From Hemicentrotus pulcherrimus (taxonomy: Eukaryota > Echinodermata > Echinoidea > Camarodonta > Strongylocentrotidae): a DNA stretch of 64,000 nt. The notes beneath the pieces are model-generated. The model searched no databases and was not told the DNA's origin. It saw nothing but the letters and a program-made list of their open reading frames with translations. This document shows, piece after piece, positions 13,171-25,684 of this stretch. The number at the start of each line of letters is the position of its first letter. The first letter of the stretch is position 1. The stretch is from NCBI GenBank assembly GCA_003118195.1, contig BEXV01000020.1, positions 514,695 to 578,694 on the forward strand, read 5' to 3'. Position numbers and translations under genes: made by a program.

Positions 13171-13700
13171 CATCTTCAAATGTAAGGAAGGATACATCAG
13201 GCGTAAACTTGAGGGTTGTTCTTGTCATGGCACATTGATCATGGAGTGTTCTATGTAAAGACATTAGTGAGGGCAGAGGGTTTGTTGCATGATTAGACTT
13301 GGAAATATTCTTGGTGTTTTAGAGGTTCAACAAGGTTGTATAATTGATGTGGTTAGAAGAGCAGTGAACTCTCTACTGAGTGCCAGAACGACATTAACTC
13401 GTATCATCTAACATAAAGTTCATGCCCTTTTGGCACATCCACAACTTTAGCACTTTTGAATGTAAGATAGGATACATCAGGCGTAAACTTGATGGTTGTT
13501 CTTGGCATGGCACATTGATCAAGGAGTGTTCTGTGTAAGGGCAGAGGGATTGTTGATTAGACTTTGAAATATTCTTGGTGTTTTAGAGGTTCAACAAGTT
13601 TGTATAATTGAAGTGGTTAGAAGAGCAGTGAACTCTCTACTGAGTGCCAGAACGACATTAACTCGTATCATCTAACATAAAGTTCATGCCCTTTTGGCTG
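13171..13700. repeat. Two-copy tandem repeat, 280-bp period, each copy carrying a hairpin repeat
   Basis: The block beginning near TGTAAGGAAGGATACATCAG (13181) recurs at 13461 as TGTAAGATAGGATACATCAG. Shared stretches include GGCGTAAACTTGA, TTCTTGGTGTTTTAGAGG and GAGCAGTGAACTCTCTACTG. Each copy ends in a member of the hairpin family (13378-13436 and 13642-13700), identical between copies. The second copy lacks about 25 bases. Confidence 0.92.
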
Positions 13701-14493
13701 TCAACAAACTTCCTGTTTATAGGTTACTCCTTTTTCACATTTTGTGAGTTATGCATCCTGTGAAAACCAGTATCTTTTGTTAATATCTCTAATTTGAGAA
13801 CAGGTGAGAAGGCAATGTATAGGACAGATGAAAACAGTTGCACTTCTCGAAAAGGCTACATAAAATTCCATATCAGATCATTGATGCTGTTGTTCCTTAT
13901 CTTTGGCCAACTTTCAAGCTATCATAGCGTGCACACTGAACAGATGGCGATAAAACTCACAATGATCACGTCGTTGCAACGAAGAGAAATAGATCATGTC
14001 ACGCACGGCTTGTGTTATGGTACTTGATCTCCTTCTGCAGTGTACGTAAAAACCATAACTGAGGCACAATAATTAAACTGAAATGGAAGATTTAGCTGTA
14101 GACTGCATGAGATATTTATATTTGATTCAGTTAATGAAGATGGTATCTGAGATATCTTCTTGTCAGGTAAAAATTGATATAATATCTGTATTTAAAAGTG
14201 GTAGAAAGGTAGGAGAGTACTCTATGTTTAGGGTTATATTATATTTTTTTTCTGTGGACAATCTGTATTCTTTGAAGCAAAATGTGCCAAGCAACAGCCT
14301 AGATAAGCAAAAGTATACACGTCGAGCCAGTTTCATGCATGCACAATTTGCCAGTCAAAAAACTCTTTAAACGATGTCTCATCAAGTTTAAGTCTTCGAG
14401 AGCATAAGCTTTTTATTGTTCATATGAGAGTTGCATATGGTTTGATGAAATTCAAACAGCAAGTGTAGCGCTGTCAAATATACATTTGCTTTA

Positions 14494-14534
14494 AGCCAGA
14501 AGGGCATTTTATGTCATTGCACCCTCTCAGCTCT
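14494..14534. repeat. Short hairpin repeat, GAGCCAGAAGGGC family
   Basis: AGCCAGAAGGGCATTTTATG against TGCACCCTCTCAGCTC; shorter and less perfect than other copies. Confidence 0.55.
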
Positions 14535-16246
14535 AAATAGATGAATAAATGGTATACCTCTCACACGATGTCTCCAATTGTTTGGATAAATCTAGGGATA
14601 TTTTCTTTGTGAGGTATAATACAATGATTGCCGCCCTCTTATTGTCTAGACACTCTGTTATTTCCTTGTTATGTTCACCAGACAAAATGATATATACTCT
14701 ACCCGTTATATCTTTTCTGAAATCACTTTTTGCGCCTAATAATTTTCTTGTACTGCGACTGAATTCACTTCCTCTATAGGACGAGAGGATCTTTGCTAAA
14801 GAATGATGTTTTTCAATGGAAACTTCATCTTAATAGATTTTAACATTAGCTCATATCCTAAGTCTGGAGGAAACCCAAAATCACTCCTGAGTGATCAAAT
14901 CTAACGATTAGGCAAATAAACTTGATTCAAAGTGACATAAAAGGAATAAGGAAGGCATGAATCTAGCTATTGCCAAGCCTAAATATATCAACTTTGCTTT
15001 TCAAACTTTCTCTAGCATTTATAATTATGTTGATTCTGTTGTTTATGCCTCAATTGGAAGAGATGTTTATAGTTGATTAAAATAACTATCTACGTCCCAT
15101 TGTCGATCCTTATTGTGTGATTTTACATTTTATATCTTCACATCACCTCGCTTCACTTGGTTTTTTACATTAAAATGCAAGTGTATTAGAATGAAACCTA
15201 ACACAAATCAATACATATCATAAAATAATAACTGGTGCATCGGTTTGGAAACTTCATGAATCAACCTTGCCCCCGCAGTGGTTAGGTGTTCATTATGCAT
15301 TTCTCAAACAGAATTATAAGAATCATAGACCCTTTAATAGCAATCTGTACTTTGCAAGAAAGGAAAAAAAGTCGTTATGAAATCATCGTTCTGGTTATTG
15401 AACACAGAACTCTTTCATCCAACCAGTCTTTTCATTGACCAATGAGTGTTGTTTTGGATGCTTCATTATTAATTCATTCTCTGCCCCTTTATCGCCTGTA
15501 ATTCATTATTCATCACCAAGGCGGGGTAGTGCTGTCGCCCCCTTTCACACCCTCTACCAGTACTCCCAACACCCTCCTACCAGCCTTTGAAAAGGTATTG
15601 ACAAGTATTGATATTGACTAGGGAGGTACCTGCGCATAATGGAAAGAATAAACACAAACAAGCAAGTAGCACCTGCTAAAAGCTTTTTCATGTCATGCGA
15701 CGCAAACTCCTTTATAGTTGGAAAGTTGAACGACTGGGAGTGTTATTTGTTCTCTATCATTCTGTGTGGACTTTCGTTAAGAAAAGCACAGGGGTGATGA
15801 CAAAAAAAAAATCACCAAGAATTGGCTTGCATTTGCATCCAATGCTTCCTGTTGTGTATATTTTATTATTTTTCTTTGATAGGTTTACTAAGTGGATGGG
15901 GTATTGATTATGATTAGAGAGGGTTTGCAGGTTGCAGAACTTGAAATTTGTATAAAACTTATGAAACATTGCTCCATTTGATTGTTAAATTGCAAATGTA
16001 ATGTGTCCAATATTGCAGTTCTGAAACTGTCAATAGTTTACCATGTATACACTAAGAGTAGCGCTTTGATATAGAAAAACTCTCTCTTTTTTTAAATGTT
16101 TTTATATTTACTCTTACTCTTTTTTATAAACTCTTCTCATGACGCAAACACTTTTGGCATCCGGAAATAATTGATCAACCTACACATTTTAAAAACAAAT
16201 TTTGCATGAAAACCATACTAAAAAACTTTATTTTTCAATGACTATC
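14535..16246. other. Intergenic, no gene seen
   Basis: AT-rich DNA with short frames only. Confidence 0.5.
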
Positions 16247-16705
16247 AGCGTGTCCACACACAAAACAATTTATCCCAAAACTCTATAACAAAACGTCGTA
16301 TAAATAATCATCGTTTAAATTCCAGGATGTCCACACACAGAAGAAAGTAATCCTGGAACTCTACAGCGAAATGTTGTATAGGTGCGCAGTTTGCTACTGC
16401 AGTCATGAAATGGAAGCGGAAATGAGAGGTCAGGTCTCCTTTCGCGCGAGGTCACCTTAAGCCCCGCCCAGTTAGTTACACTAGTTACATCCACTCACAA
16501 CACCTTCCGTGATTAGGCGTGATTCCTTATTGAGTTCTAGTTCAAAACGATGCCCAAACCTGCGTTTCGTTATATGACGTATCGTTAGTGAGCGTCCACA
16601 CACACAATTTAATCGTAAAACTTACGCGAAACTGTATAACTATCCTGAAACGGTATAACTAATCACGCCTAATCACAGAAAATGTTGTGTGTGGACAGGG
16701 GGCAA
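16247..16705. mobile_element. Inverted-repeat element with GTCCACACACA ends
   Basis: GTCCACACACA occurs near the left end (16252), again at 16330 and at about 16596, and inverted as TTGTGTGTGGAC at the right end (16685). The first two units are direct copies of about 78 bases sharing ACTCTA and CGTxGTATA. The centre is unusually GC- and CpG-rich for the window (GCGCGAGGTCACC, AAGCCCCGCCCAG). Exact borders are uncertain. Non-coding, and layout recalls the 51980 element. Confidence 0.6.
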
Positions 16706-17360
16706 GTCTAGTTTGTAACAAATAATGATTTTGTTTATATCTGTAACCCCTCTTCCATCTGATAATTCGTAAAAGGATTAAGATCTTTCTCTTCAGGTTT
16801 GGAGGACACCATTTGAGCACAAAACATTCACACAATAAGCCTTTTGAAGTGCCTATATAAATCATTGTGTCACATAGGTCCATTGTGTCTCATTTGATAT
16901 AATACCTTCCCATGAATCAGCTATTGATTCTCAGATGATATAAAAGGAAGTATAAAGGAGTTTGCGTCCGCCTGCTAAATGTGCTGGTTGCTGCGAGGGG
17001 GCGAGCATCAATTGTTAATGCGTGTTGTGGGTTTGTGAATAAAGCTTTACAGGTTCTGGGAGTAAATAAATAATTGGAATTGATTAGGGGTGCGAATTTC
17101 TCCAAGGGCACCTTTCCATTGTACATCAAGATGACGTGTTTGCCTGTCTGCCAAGCAGAGAGTTTAAGATGCTATTTACTGAAATCTAAGTCTTCCTTTT
17201 TTTTCACCTTCTATGGCTTTTTAAAAGTATTATATTTAATGAGACCTCTTTCTTGATCCACAATAAGATAACTCTCATTTAAAACATCTATACCGGTAGT
17301 CAGATGTTTTATTCAAAATAGAAGTTTATTGTAGTGGTAGTATTGGTAGTGAAGTATGAG

Positions 17361-17436
17361 ACGAGGAGAAGGAGGAGGAGGGAGAAGTGGAGGGGAGGGA
17401 GAGGGGAAGAGGAGGAGGAGGAGGAGGGGAGGAGGA
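17361..17436. repeat. GGA-rich microsatellite
   Basis: Purine-only plus strand made of GGA and GGGA units. Confidence 0.9.
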
Positions 17437-19333
17437 GTGGTGGTGATAGTGATGATGATGATAATTGTAATAATAATCCCATTAATACCAATTTTGGTAA
17501 TGATATGTCTTTTTTACCCAGAGTAGCCTCGATCATCAGAGCAGAGTAGACTGACATAAGATAGATCCTTTTTAAGTGCGATGTGGCTAAGATCTTTTTT
17601 TACGAGTGAGAAAAGGGTCTTTCAATGCAACCTGTACACGTCATTGGACATGATAAGATTATTGGCAACCAATCTTTGATAAACCAAAACACCTGGAGAT
17701 TGAAGCAGACAGGTGTCGGTTACGTTTTCTATCGATCATTCTCCAGCTTTGTCACTATCTCTTTCAAAATCATATCTCTTCTCTTCAAAAAAAAAATGTA
17801 ATAAACAAAAGATGTCATCTTTCCTGTCATCTTTTCTTTTCTTTTCTTCCTAATCTTATGCCAGCATTATTACTCTCAACGGCATTAAGTTCACGTCAAA
17901 CAAGTGTCTGGAGAATCACGTCTGGCACAAGTTTGGCAGGAGAGATATAGCAAACATTCTCAGAAGCGAAAAAAGACAAACCAAATCGAGTGGCTTCAAC
18001 CCGCGGTTTTCCATATCGCTTACACTGGTTACAACCGCAACAATTATCGTTTAATATACAGTGTCTGGCAAAATGACAATAGCATTGTCTCAGCATGCTC
18101 CTTTGCGCCAGGAACTCAGTAGGCTTCAATGTTGACTCATGGCACGTACTTTATCAAATCAACTTTTTGGTTTTCAGGTCATGTTTATGGTGTGTAAGTT
18201 TTTGGGGGGTTTCAGGAGGGAGTGTCTGGGCAGACGAGCGATTGCATGAGGTCATCGTCACGTAGCATGTGAGAGGATGTCATTTTTGTCTGAAAATGGT
18301 AAAGAATGGGTGGGGTTTTGGGGGAGCTATACATAGGCTAGAAAATGATATGGTTTAATAGCAACACCTATGTGTTCACATGTATGGGCGTGGGTTAAAA
18401 CTTAATGTTATTTAGAAGATACTTTGTGCAAATACAAAGAGTATAAACCTCTAGTATAATGCAAGATAGGACAATAAAAGAAATAAATTTATATTTACAT
18501 TTCTCTAAATTGCATGCATTGTGTCATTTTGTGCTAGAAAGAGACTGACAGCCAAGGTCGATGGCTCACAGGACCGACAGCTCGATGACTTGATAAGTTG
18601 GATGCCAATTTGAGCTATAGCAATCTGTAATGTCTAATCCGTGAAATTTAAATTCATTTGGATAAGGGCCTCTTATTTAGTTCAAAAGTTTGCCAGCTTT
18701 CTTGTGCACAATTGAAACCACCCTTGAAACAGATAATCAATTAGTTTTCCAGACACAGACAGTCTGTAGACAAACCACAAATGAATCTTGACAATTAACC
18801 TTGAAAGGTGTAAGTAATTAACGCAAGCTACCCATGCCTAGGCTATATCATTGATACCATATTCGAGAAGTGCATGTAATTCAATTTTTATATGTCTAAA
18901 TGTTCAGTATATCTTTCAGAGTATTCAGAAATTTGTACAATTATATCATTTTCTGTTTGTTCGCTTGCACATATTTTCTCTTTTTTTCCCTTTTGCCATT
19001 TTCACTTTTGCCATTTTCACTTTCTTCATCCTCTTGTTCTTGTTTTATTTCTATTTTTTTCCTTGTCTAGTATAACCATCTCTCTTCTTTCCCTTTAGGC
19101 ATCTTACTTTCTATCCATTTAATAGCACGCATATCCTTTCTCTGTTTTCTCTCACTCCCTTCAATTATCTCTCTCTCTCTCTCACACTTTCGAGCTCTAC
19201 AATCCCTTTCTAAATCTACCAGTATGTATTTTATCCATTTCCTCAGACCTTTCTTCTTTCTAAATTTATCAACTAATCTGGACATTCTTCCAAATTTGTT
19301 TTCACATTCTGTTGAATAATATCCTCCATTCAA

Positions 19334-19391
19334 AGCCAAAAGAGCGTTAACTCTGTGTAAAAATGTATGATTTAATGCCCTTCTGGCTCCA
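19334..19391. repeat. Hairpin repeat, GAGCCAGAAGGGC family
   Basis: AGCCAAAAGAGCGTTAACTC at the left arm and TTTAATGCCCTTCTGGCTC at the right arm, separated by about 18 bases. Confidence 0.8.
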
Positions 19392-22153
19392 AACAACATT
19401 GTCAACTGACGTCAAACGAATGAATGGACTCTAATTAGTTTTAGTGTGTTACATCTTCCCAAAGGACTTAATAATTTTGTGTAAAGAAATCAGATTAGAT
19501 ATTGAATCGAGGCAATCTCTAGATTTCTTCCCTGCATGGCTCTAGGCTAAGTTTCAGAAACATGCACGAAAATGTTGAAGGCTCGATTGTTCACGTACCA
19601 GCCCAATTAAGGTAATATTTTTAACCTCGTTAATTTCCTCCCTAATTTGGCTAGCTTTGGCAAGGCCTAGAAATCCCTCAAGTTGTAAGTTTTATGATTC
19701 ACATTAGGACAAATACAAATTTAGGTTGAAACTTGGAAATATCATATACAATAAGCAGATCAATTGCATTTACACTATTTATAAATGTATTTGCTCATCC
19801 AGAAAAGAGATAATATTTTCATCTTCATATTTCAGACTTTAATAAAGGGTTTTTCAAAATCAGTGAGAATCTATTAAAGGTAGTTAATAGAGAAATTATT
19901 TTCATTGATGGTAATTGTTGATACAGATGATTTTTCTTTGAACTATGAATTAGTTTGTCTTGTTATCTTTACTTTGTTTTAATGTTGGTGAAATTCTTTC
20001 TTTCCTTTTCCTGATAATGTTTAGGTAGCTTCCATCCTTAATCCTCATCGTATCGATAGGAAGTACGTGACTTTCATTTTATTCTTGGGTGGTTCCAGTA
20101 CTTGTTTGATCATTCCAAGTTTCATGCTTGGGACATTATTACTTCATCAGAAAGATCAGCTTTATCCTTTTATTTCATTTTAAAGGACCTTCCAGAACAC
20201 TCGTTAACGCCGATTGCCAAACTGATTTAATCAGCAGATTAATCAGAGACAGGAAATTGTACAGCATGAAACCTCTAGAGAATTTATCAGGGAGATTTAC
20301 TTCCAAGGGAATGAGAATTACTTGCATTTACATTCACCTACCGGTATAGTGAATATTAGAGAGTGCTTACAGTTCAAAACTGCTGGCATTTGCCAGATAT
20401 GTACAGTTCATTATCACATCAAACCTCCAACCTCCTTAGTGTTTTTTTACTTTACACTTCAAAGTACATACCCCATTTTTTTTGTTTTCATATTTTTGTT
20501 AGAATTTTTTGAAATTTATTTTCCTATGAAAAATCACAGATTATTTTCATCTATTTTTTTCTCTAAAGGATGTTAATACTTCATGCTGAGATGTAGGTGT
20601 GTATCATTGTGTATAGTATTTTGTGTCTTTATCTTGTGAGGAAGGTTTAGGTTATTTGTAATTTTGTATTCTTCGATTGAATTTGAAAAGCACAGTATTA
20701 TCTTCTTCATGTCCTCCATTCCTACTAGAAGAGACATTCTGTTGAACTTGTATGATGAAGAATAATGAAATAGAAATCGATATCAGCCTGTTTGAGGTAC
20801 CTCATGCTGAAATCTTTGAAAAAAAGCATGCTTTGGGATTCATCAATGAACTGGGATCCAGCAGGTTTCATAAAGACCATTGTGGCTTCTTCAGTGTATC
20901 AAGTGAAGATACCTTTGAGTTTGTCCAATCGAATTGTAATCTAACTGTAAAGGATAAGAGAATAAGCAAACACTCCCAAGATTCTAACTGTCTGTAATCA
21001 CATGGTGAAGCAAGCTAACAACTTCTTACTAAAAACTTTAAGAGAGTAAGGCTAGAAACCATTCACAATACGATCTTCTCCAAGTCATTATATCACCTCT
21101 TGCTTTTCATTGACCCTGCATGTGTCTATCTCTAAGTCAGGGACTCTTCCATAATCCTCCCAACTACCAATCAATTGTGCATCCATCCATCCCTCCCGCA
21201 GACCCTGCTTTGTTCCCCTCCAAGCTCACCCCCTCCCTTTTTCACCGTAATCCCATTATCATGCCATGGGCTTAGCCCCCCTACTTACACGCACCCTATT
21301 TTATTTGAGCATCACGGTAATAAGGATTCGGCTATTCACCTGAGCGCATTCTCATTTCGGGGCACCTCGTCTCGCTCGCTGGCGGATGAACGCACACCAA
21401 AGTGCACAATCCGCCACACATCGCTCTTGTTTTTCTTGCGGCGCACACGGAGAAGATGATCGTGATCCGTGTAGCAATTCATAATATTGATTGGAGGTAC
21501 TTGTTTGTGCATGAGATTCAAGAAGGAAGGTGTTTTTTTGTTATAACCAAATTGCTTTGGAACTAACCCCATGGACATATACTCTCTCCCTTTTGGAATA
21601 TATCAGGGATTCACTTTCCAATTCGGATATCACAGGGGGTAAGACTTTATCACTTCGCAAACTTAAACGTTTTTACCTTAATTTACCTTAATTTACCTTA
21701 GTCGTTCATCATTAGCATTTGACGTTGTCCGCTAATTGCACCCACCTTGTGGTTGCCATTGATGAAGCCAACACTTCAGAAGGGGCCCATTGATTTTCGA
21801 CGCGTCTATTTCTTCAACAGTTGTTAACGAGACTGCAAACAAGTCTTGAGAAAATGCACAGGTGTGTCTGTTGGTTCAAGGTTGTCTGCACAAACTTGAA
21901 TGATGCAAAATTTGTGTATTTTTGTTGTTACCCTTCTGTTTTATCCAAACATACATAAGTAATTCAAGGTCCATTCAATTACAAGGTGTTGATGACTTTA
22001 AAAATATTTCTTTAGTCATTATGAACTTTCATATTTGCCTTTTATATCTACTTTATATTCGCCTTTTATGTCTACTTTATATTCATACCCTGTCCAAGTT
22101 TTATTATTTTTCAAGTACTATGTGAAAAATTAATTTGTCCTAAATTTATGTTC

Positions 22154-22233
22154 TTAACCCATTGCTTACGGGAACCTGGTGGTCCCTGTGTTAAGCCTAT
22201 GGGAATAAGATAATTCAGTAGTCAACAGGTTAA
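22154..22233. repeat. TTAACCCATTG palindromic repeat, copy 1
   Basis: Starts TTAACCCATTGCTTACGGGA and ends AGTAGTCAACAGGTTAA. A second copy with the same ends lies at 32977-33061. About 80 bases with TTAA at both ends. Confidence 0.7.
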
Positions 22234-23230
22234 TAATGTGACATATTATAGCTTACATCTAAAAGTATTCAACAGGGGCTCTAATTCAACCGGTCCACTT
22301 TTCATTCTTAAGTTACAAAAAGCACACAAAACACATCAAATTGACAAGGGATATGAATTATTTAGTGCTTAATTATTTTTTGGTCTATATATCCTTCTTT
22401 ATATGTTTGTGTATATCTAATGGTGCTGTGTCTCACAACATCATTTCATAAGACTTTTACAGTTGTTATTTTGCTATTTGCCTACTCTTGTAGGAGGTAG
22501 AACTCATTCAGTAGATACCAGTATATTTTTTGAAAATAATGTCATACACAAACTTTTTACAAATGAATAGGATTGTAAAGGATATGGTTTGTTGAAGATG
22601 AAGTCACTGTAGGGGGTATTGCGAATGAACTGATATTTAGCGGTAGCTTATATGATACAGTAGAATTATGAATAGTGCTTTGTGTATCAGCCGCGACACA
22701 AAACTCCCTTTTATATTCCATCATTTGTACTTGACACATCTTTAAACTGAAAGCAAGGTAGTCATTCGTGCAGTTTCGCTCGCTGATTCATAATGCGTCA
22801 TTGATATCATTGTGTTTGAAAAAATAGCATGGGAGGATGGTTGAAGAACATCAGATATGACTACTCTATTTTGTTAGCCTGTTTGTGAGTTTCGCGTGGT
22901 GTGTATGAAATACAAAAGTTTGATTTGAAAACATCAAGAATAATTTTCTACATTGCCAAAGAGGAAAGAGGCTGATCATGTCAGGATCGATGAATCTTAA
23001 TCACAATGAATGTTCTTTAATAGGAAACAATGATCTTAGTAGGAAAACCGAATATAAATGATGGAATTAATGATATTTGTGGAAGTAGGAAAAAACAAAC
23101 ATTGTTTGTGCAAATATGACTGAAACTTTTAAAAGCAATGTTTGAACAAGAATTTCAAATTGTTACAAGGAAATAAAATCAATAATGTCTTTACTAAATG
23201 AGCTGATTGGTGTTCCCCCAAAACATGATA

Positions 23231-23560
23231 AAATCTTGATGCACTTGATCTATTCAATAATTTACTAAAGAGTTTGTTGTTTCCCCATCTGAAATCAATA
23301 TTTTATTGATCCTAAATTGGAGTAAAAAATATTTGAAATATTTTGTTGATGTTATCTTTGTAATTAAATATCTCTAACATAAATATCATGATACACTTGA
23401 TCTATTCAATAATTTACTGAAGAGTTTGTTGTTGCCTTATCAAAAATCTATATTTCATTGATCCTAATTGGAGTGAAAATATTTAAATTATGTTGTTGAT
23501 GTTATCTTTGTAATTAATATCTCTTACATAAATATCTTGATACACTTTTAATCACAGCAG
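23231..23560. repeat. Tandem repeat, about 150-bp period, two copies plus start of a third
   Basis: CACTTGATCTATTCAATAAT occurs at about 23243 and 23395, each followed by TTTACTRAAGAGTTTGTTGT, ATTGATCCTAAxTTGGAGT and GTTGATGTTATCTTTGTAAT. A third start (ATAAATATCTTGATACACTT) lies at about 23529. Confidence 0.88.
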
Positions 23561-24698
23561 CATACCAATGATGACAAGCTCAATCAATATATCTTTGCAA
23601 TCAAAGATTTTGTTCATGATGATGTTGTATACATGATGATGGTGTATCTATTATTAGGATTGTAAATGCAATATGTTTTATATAAAGTTTTGCAACACTA
23701 TCCACAATGTGACCCCCATATTAGCTCCTTTCCTTTCTTAAGAAAGTAAAATAAAAGGAAAATTTCCTTAAATCTTTAAACAAAATTGAGCTTCATTTCA
23801 AATTATCAGCTTTTTGGTCATTTCAAAAGAGGTGAAAATTCAAAAGAATCTGAAAAACTTTCGCTTCATTTCAAAATCACGTTCATTGAAGTATCTAATC
23901 ATTTGACATATGTAGGTCTTTGATATCAAAATGAGGAAATGCGTAATAATGACAAAGAAAAAGAGGGGGGGGGGCGTCTAAAGTAAACTTTGAGTGCAAT
24001 GTAACCCAGAGCCAAGAAAATACATACTGAAAACTTTTCATTCAATGTAGGTTAGTAGAAATAAACACTCCCAATTACTAAAAGCTGAGTGTGTACCATA
24101 TGGCCTGTGAGATTGGAGAGACTCTCCCTGACATGGCGAGTCAAAATATTGGATACGTTAAATTATATAATTGCCACAACAAAGCAGACCTTTTAATCAG
24201 TATGTAAAATAGCACACATTAACTGCATTTTCATTTCCTTTGCCTAAGAAAATCTACTTCAGTAGCATTAAAAGTGTATATATGACACTATCTATCAGCA
24301 TGTCAATAGCATCACACTGGTAGAAGACTTAAATAGTTATAAACTGACAGTTTATTTGTATAGATCCCCCAATATGTTACCCTTTATGAATGATGTGTTT
24401 ACCAAGTAGTATTTCCATTAGGAGTATATATTTATATGGTAATCAGTGCATCCAAAGTACAACCACTTTGTCAATCTGGGGTATATATTGCTAAATCGTT
24501 AGTCAGAAGGGAACCGCTTAAAATCGATGATTAACTCCCCAAAATAACACACAAAAAGAGAAAGAAACTGGAACACTTCAATCGCCAAGAGAACCATATG
24601 AACCAGGGCGACACAGTTCTTCTAAAGCCCTCAATATTGTAGTTCATTGTCAACCTGTCAAACTAGAGACTCATCAATTTGAAATTGAGCTCTCATCT

Positions 24699-24850
24699 GG
24701 GGGGTGTTTCACAAAGCCTTTTTTCAATGACAAATGACCAAAATCAGTGACAACTCTGCTGCTAACTAATCAGAAGCAAGAATGTCACTAGCTTATATAA
24801 CAGAAACTGTCATTTGTCACTGATGACAAGTTTTGTGAAACACCCCCAGG
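24699..24850. mobile_element. Short inverted-repeat element, GTTTCACAAAG family
   Basis: Ends GGGGGGTGTTTCACAAAGC and ACTTGTTTTG-like ...TTGTGAAACACCCCC. Inner arms AATGACAAATGACC and GTCATTTGTCACTGATGAC pair as well. Only 152 bases; a different interior from the 300-base members. Confidence 0.8.
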
Positions 24851-24895
24851 TGTCTCTTGACAAGGGTACGTGCACACCTGTCGTACCCTCTGTTA

Positions 24896-24945
24896 GAGCC
24901 AGAAGGCCATCAAGTCTTATTGCAATTAACACTCTTTTGGCACTC
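24896..24945. repeat. Hairpin repeat fragment, GAGCCAGAAGGGC family
   Basis: GAGCCAGAAGGCCATCAAG against AATTAACACTCTTTTGGC; arms diverged. Confidence 0.6.
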
Positions 24946-25572
24946 AGTAGATGATACTGTCTGTTTGGCATTAACCAATAGGATACCGAACTCTCTTATT
25001 CCCATTTCCTCAATACAGAGACCAACAAGTTCCTGTACTCAATGGGTTAACTCTAGAAAATGGTAGGAGTTAACGGTCTTCTGTCTCCAAACAGATGATA
25101 TCTTCCAAGAGCGTTCTTCTCTTGTCTTTAATATCTCATCATGTGCCCAGCAGAAAGGCATTACTTTTTTAAATTCTCAATAGTTTAGTGTATTCAATTC
25201 CAGTGCTCACAACCTTCTATATACTTGGCACACATCATACTCCCTGTTTTGTTTTGTTGTGTGGACACAGTCATCAGGTGTTGTTGTGGTCATGTGACCT
25301 CGTTTTTTTACCCATGCACTGACTAATTATCGACAAATGTTTGCATGCCACTTGGAGTTTGGTTCGTCCTCTTTGGAGTGTCAAAGTACCTTTGAGGTGT
25401 GATTAAAAAAACAAAGGGGGAAGGGTCGTTCTACGGTCGTGAGAGTAAATTGATATGTTTGATGTTCTTTCGATGATGACTAGGGTTTCAAGTGGACAGT
25501 AACTACTTTATGTTTTGATGGGTGCTGATTGCTTAATTGTTTGCGATACCTCTATCTCCAAACTGAGGCAGA

Positions 25573-25684
25573 ATGACGAGTATTCCAGTGGAAGATGAAG
25601 AGGATTTGGATGACAATGTTAAGAAGGCAGGAGAAGAAGAACATGCTACCAATGATCATAAGGATAGGAATGAAAACAAAAAAA
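25573..25684 (+). CDS. RADIL: Candidate first coding exon of the Radil gene (acidic N-terminus)
   Basis: An ATG at 25573 has a purine at -3 and an in-frame TGA at 25564-25566, so translation could not begin further upstream on this exon. It opens 37 codons rich in Asp, Glu, Lys and Asn (MTSIPVEDEEDLDD at the start) and reaches a GTAAAA donor at 25685. The exon ends one base into a codon, exactly the phase needed by the acceptor at 26008, creating an Asn codon at the join. This is a prediction from phase and composition only; the region has no homologous block I can recall in vertebrate RADIL. The alternative is non-coding 5' exons with initiation at the internal ATG at 26107 (MANQNGALPAL). 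Confidence 0.45.

Larger units (their letters stand above)
16706..22153. other. Intergenic with microsatellites and one hairpin repeat; no gene supported
   Basis: Contains a GGA-rich run (17361-17436), a pyrimidine-rich stretch around 18960-19190, a hairpin repeat (19334-19391), and a short CpG-denser patch at about 21350-21470. An 81-codon plus-strand frame at 20752-20997 has ordinary amino acid composition but no recognisable domain. Confidence 0.45.
22234..25572. other. Region upstream of the Radil gene; repeats, no other gene seen
   Basis: Holds a diverged tandem repeat (23231-23560), an inverted-repeat element (24699-24850) and hairpin-repeat fragments (24896-24945, 25069-25095). No TATA box, CpG island or clear promoter recognised. 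True transcription start of the Radil gene cannot be placed. Confidence 0.5.

Noticed and set aside
20752..20997. 81-codon plus-strand frame with balanced composition
   Set aside because: Looks slightly protein-like but has no recognisable domain, no clear splice partners and no conserved neighbour; transcript data or a homologue would be needed to call it.
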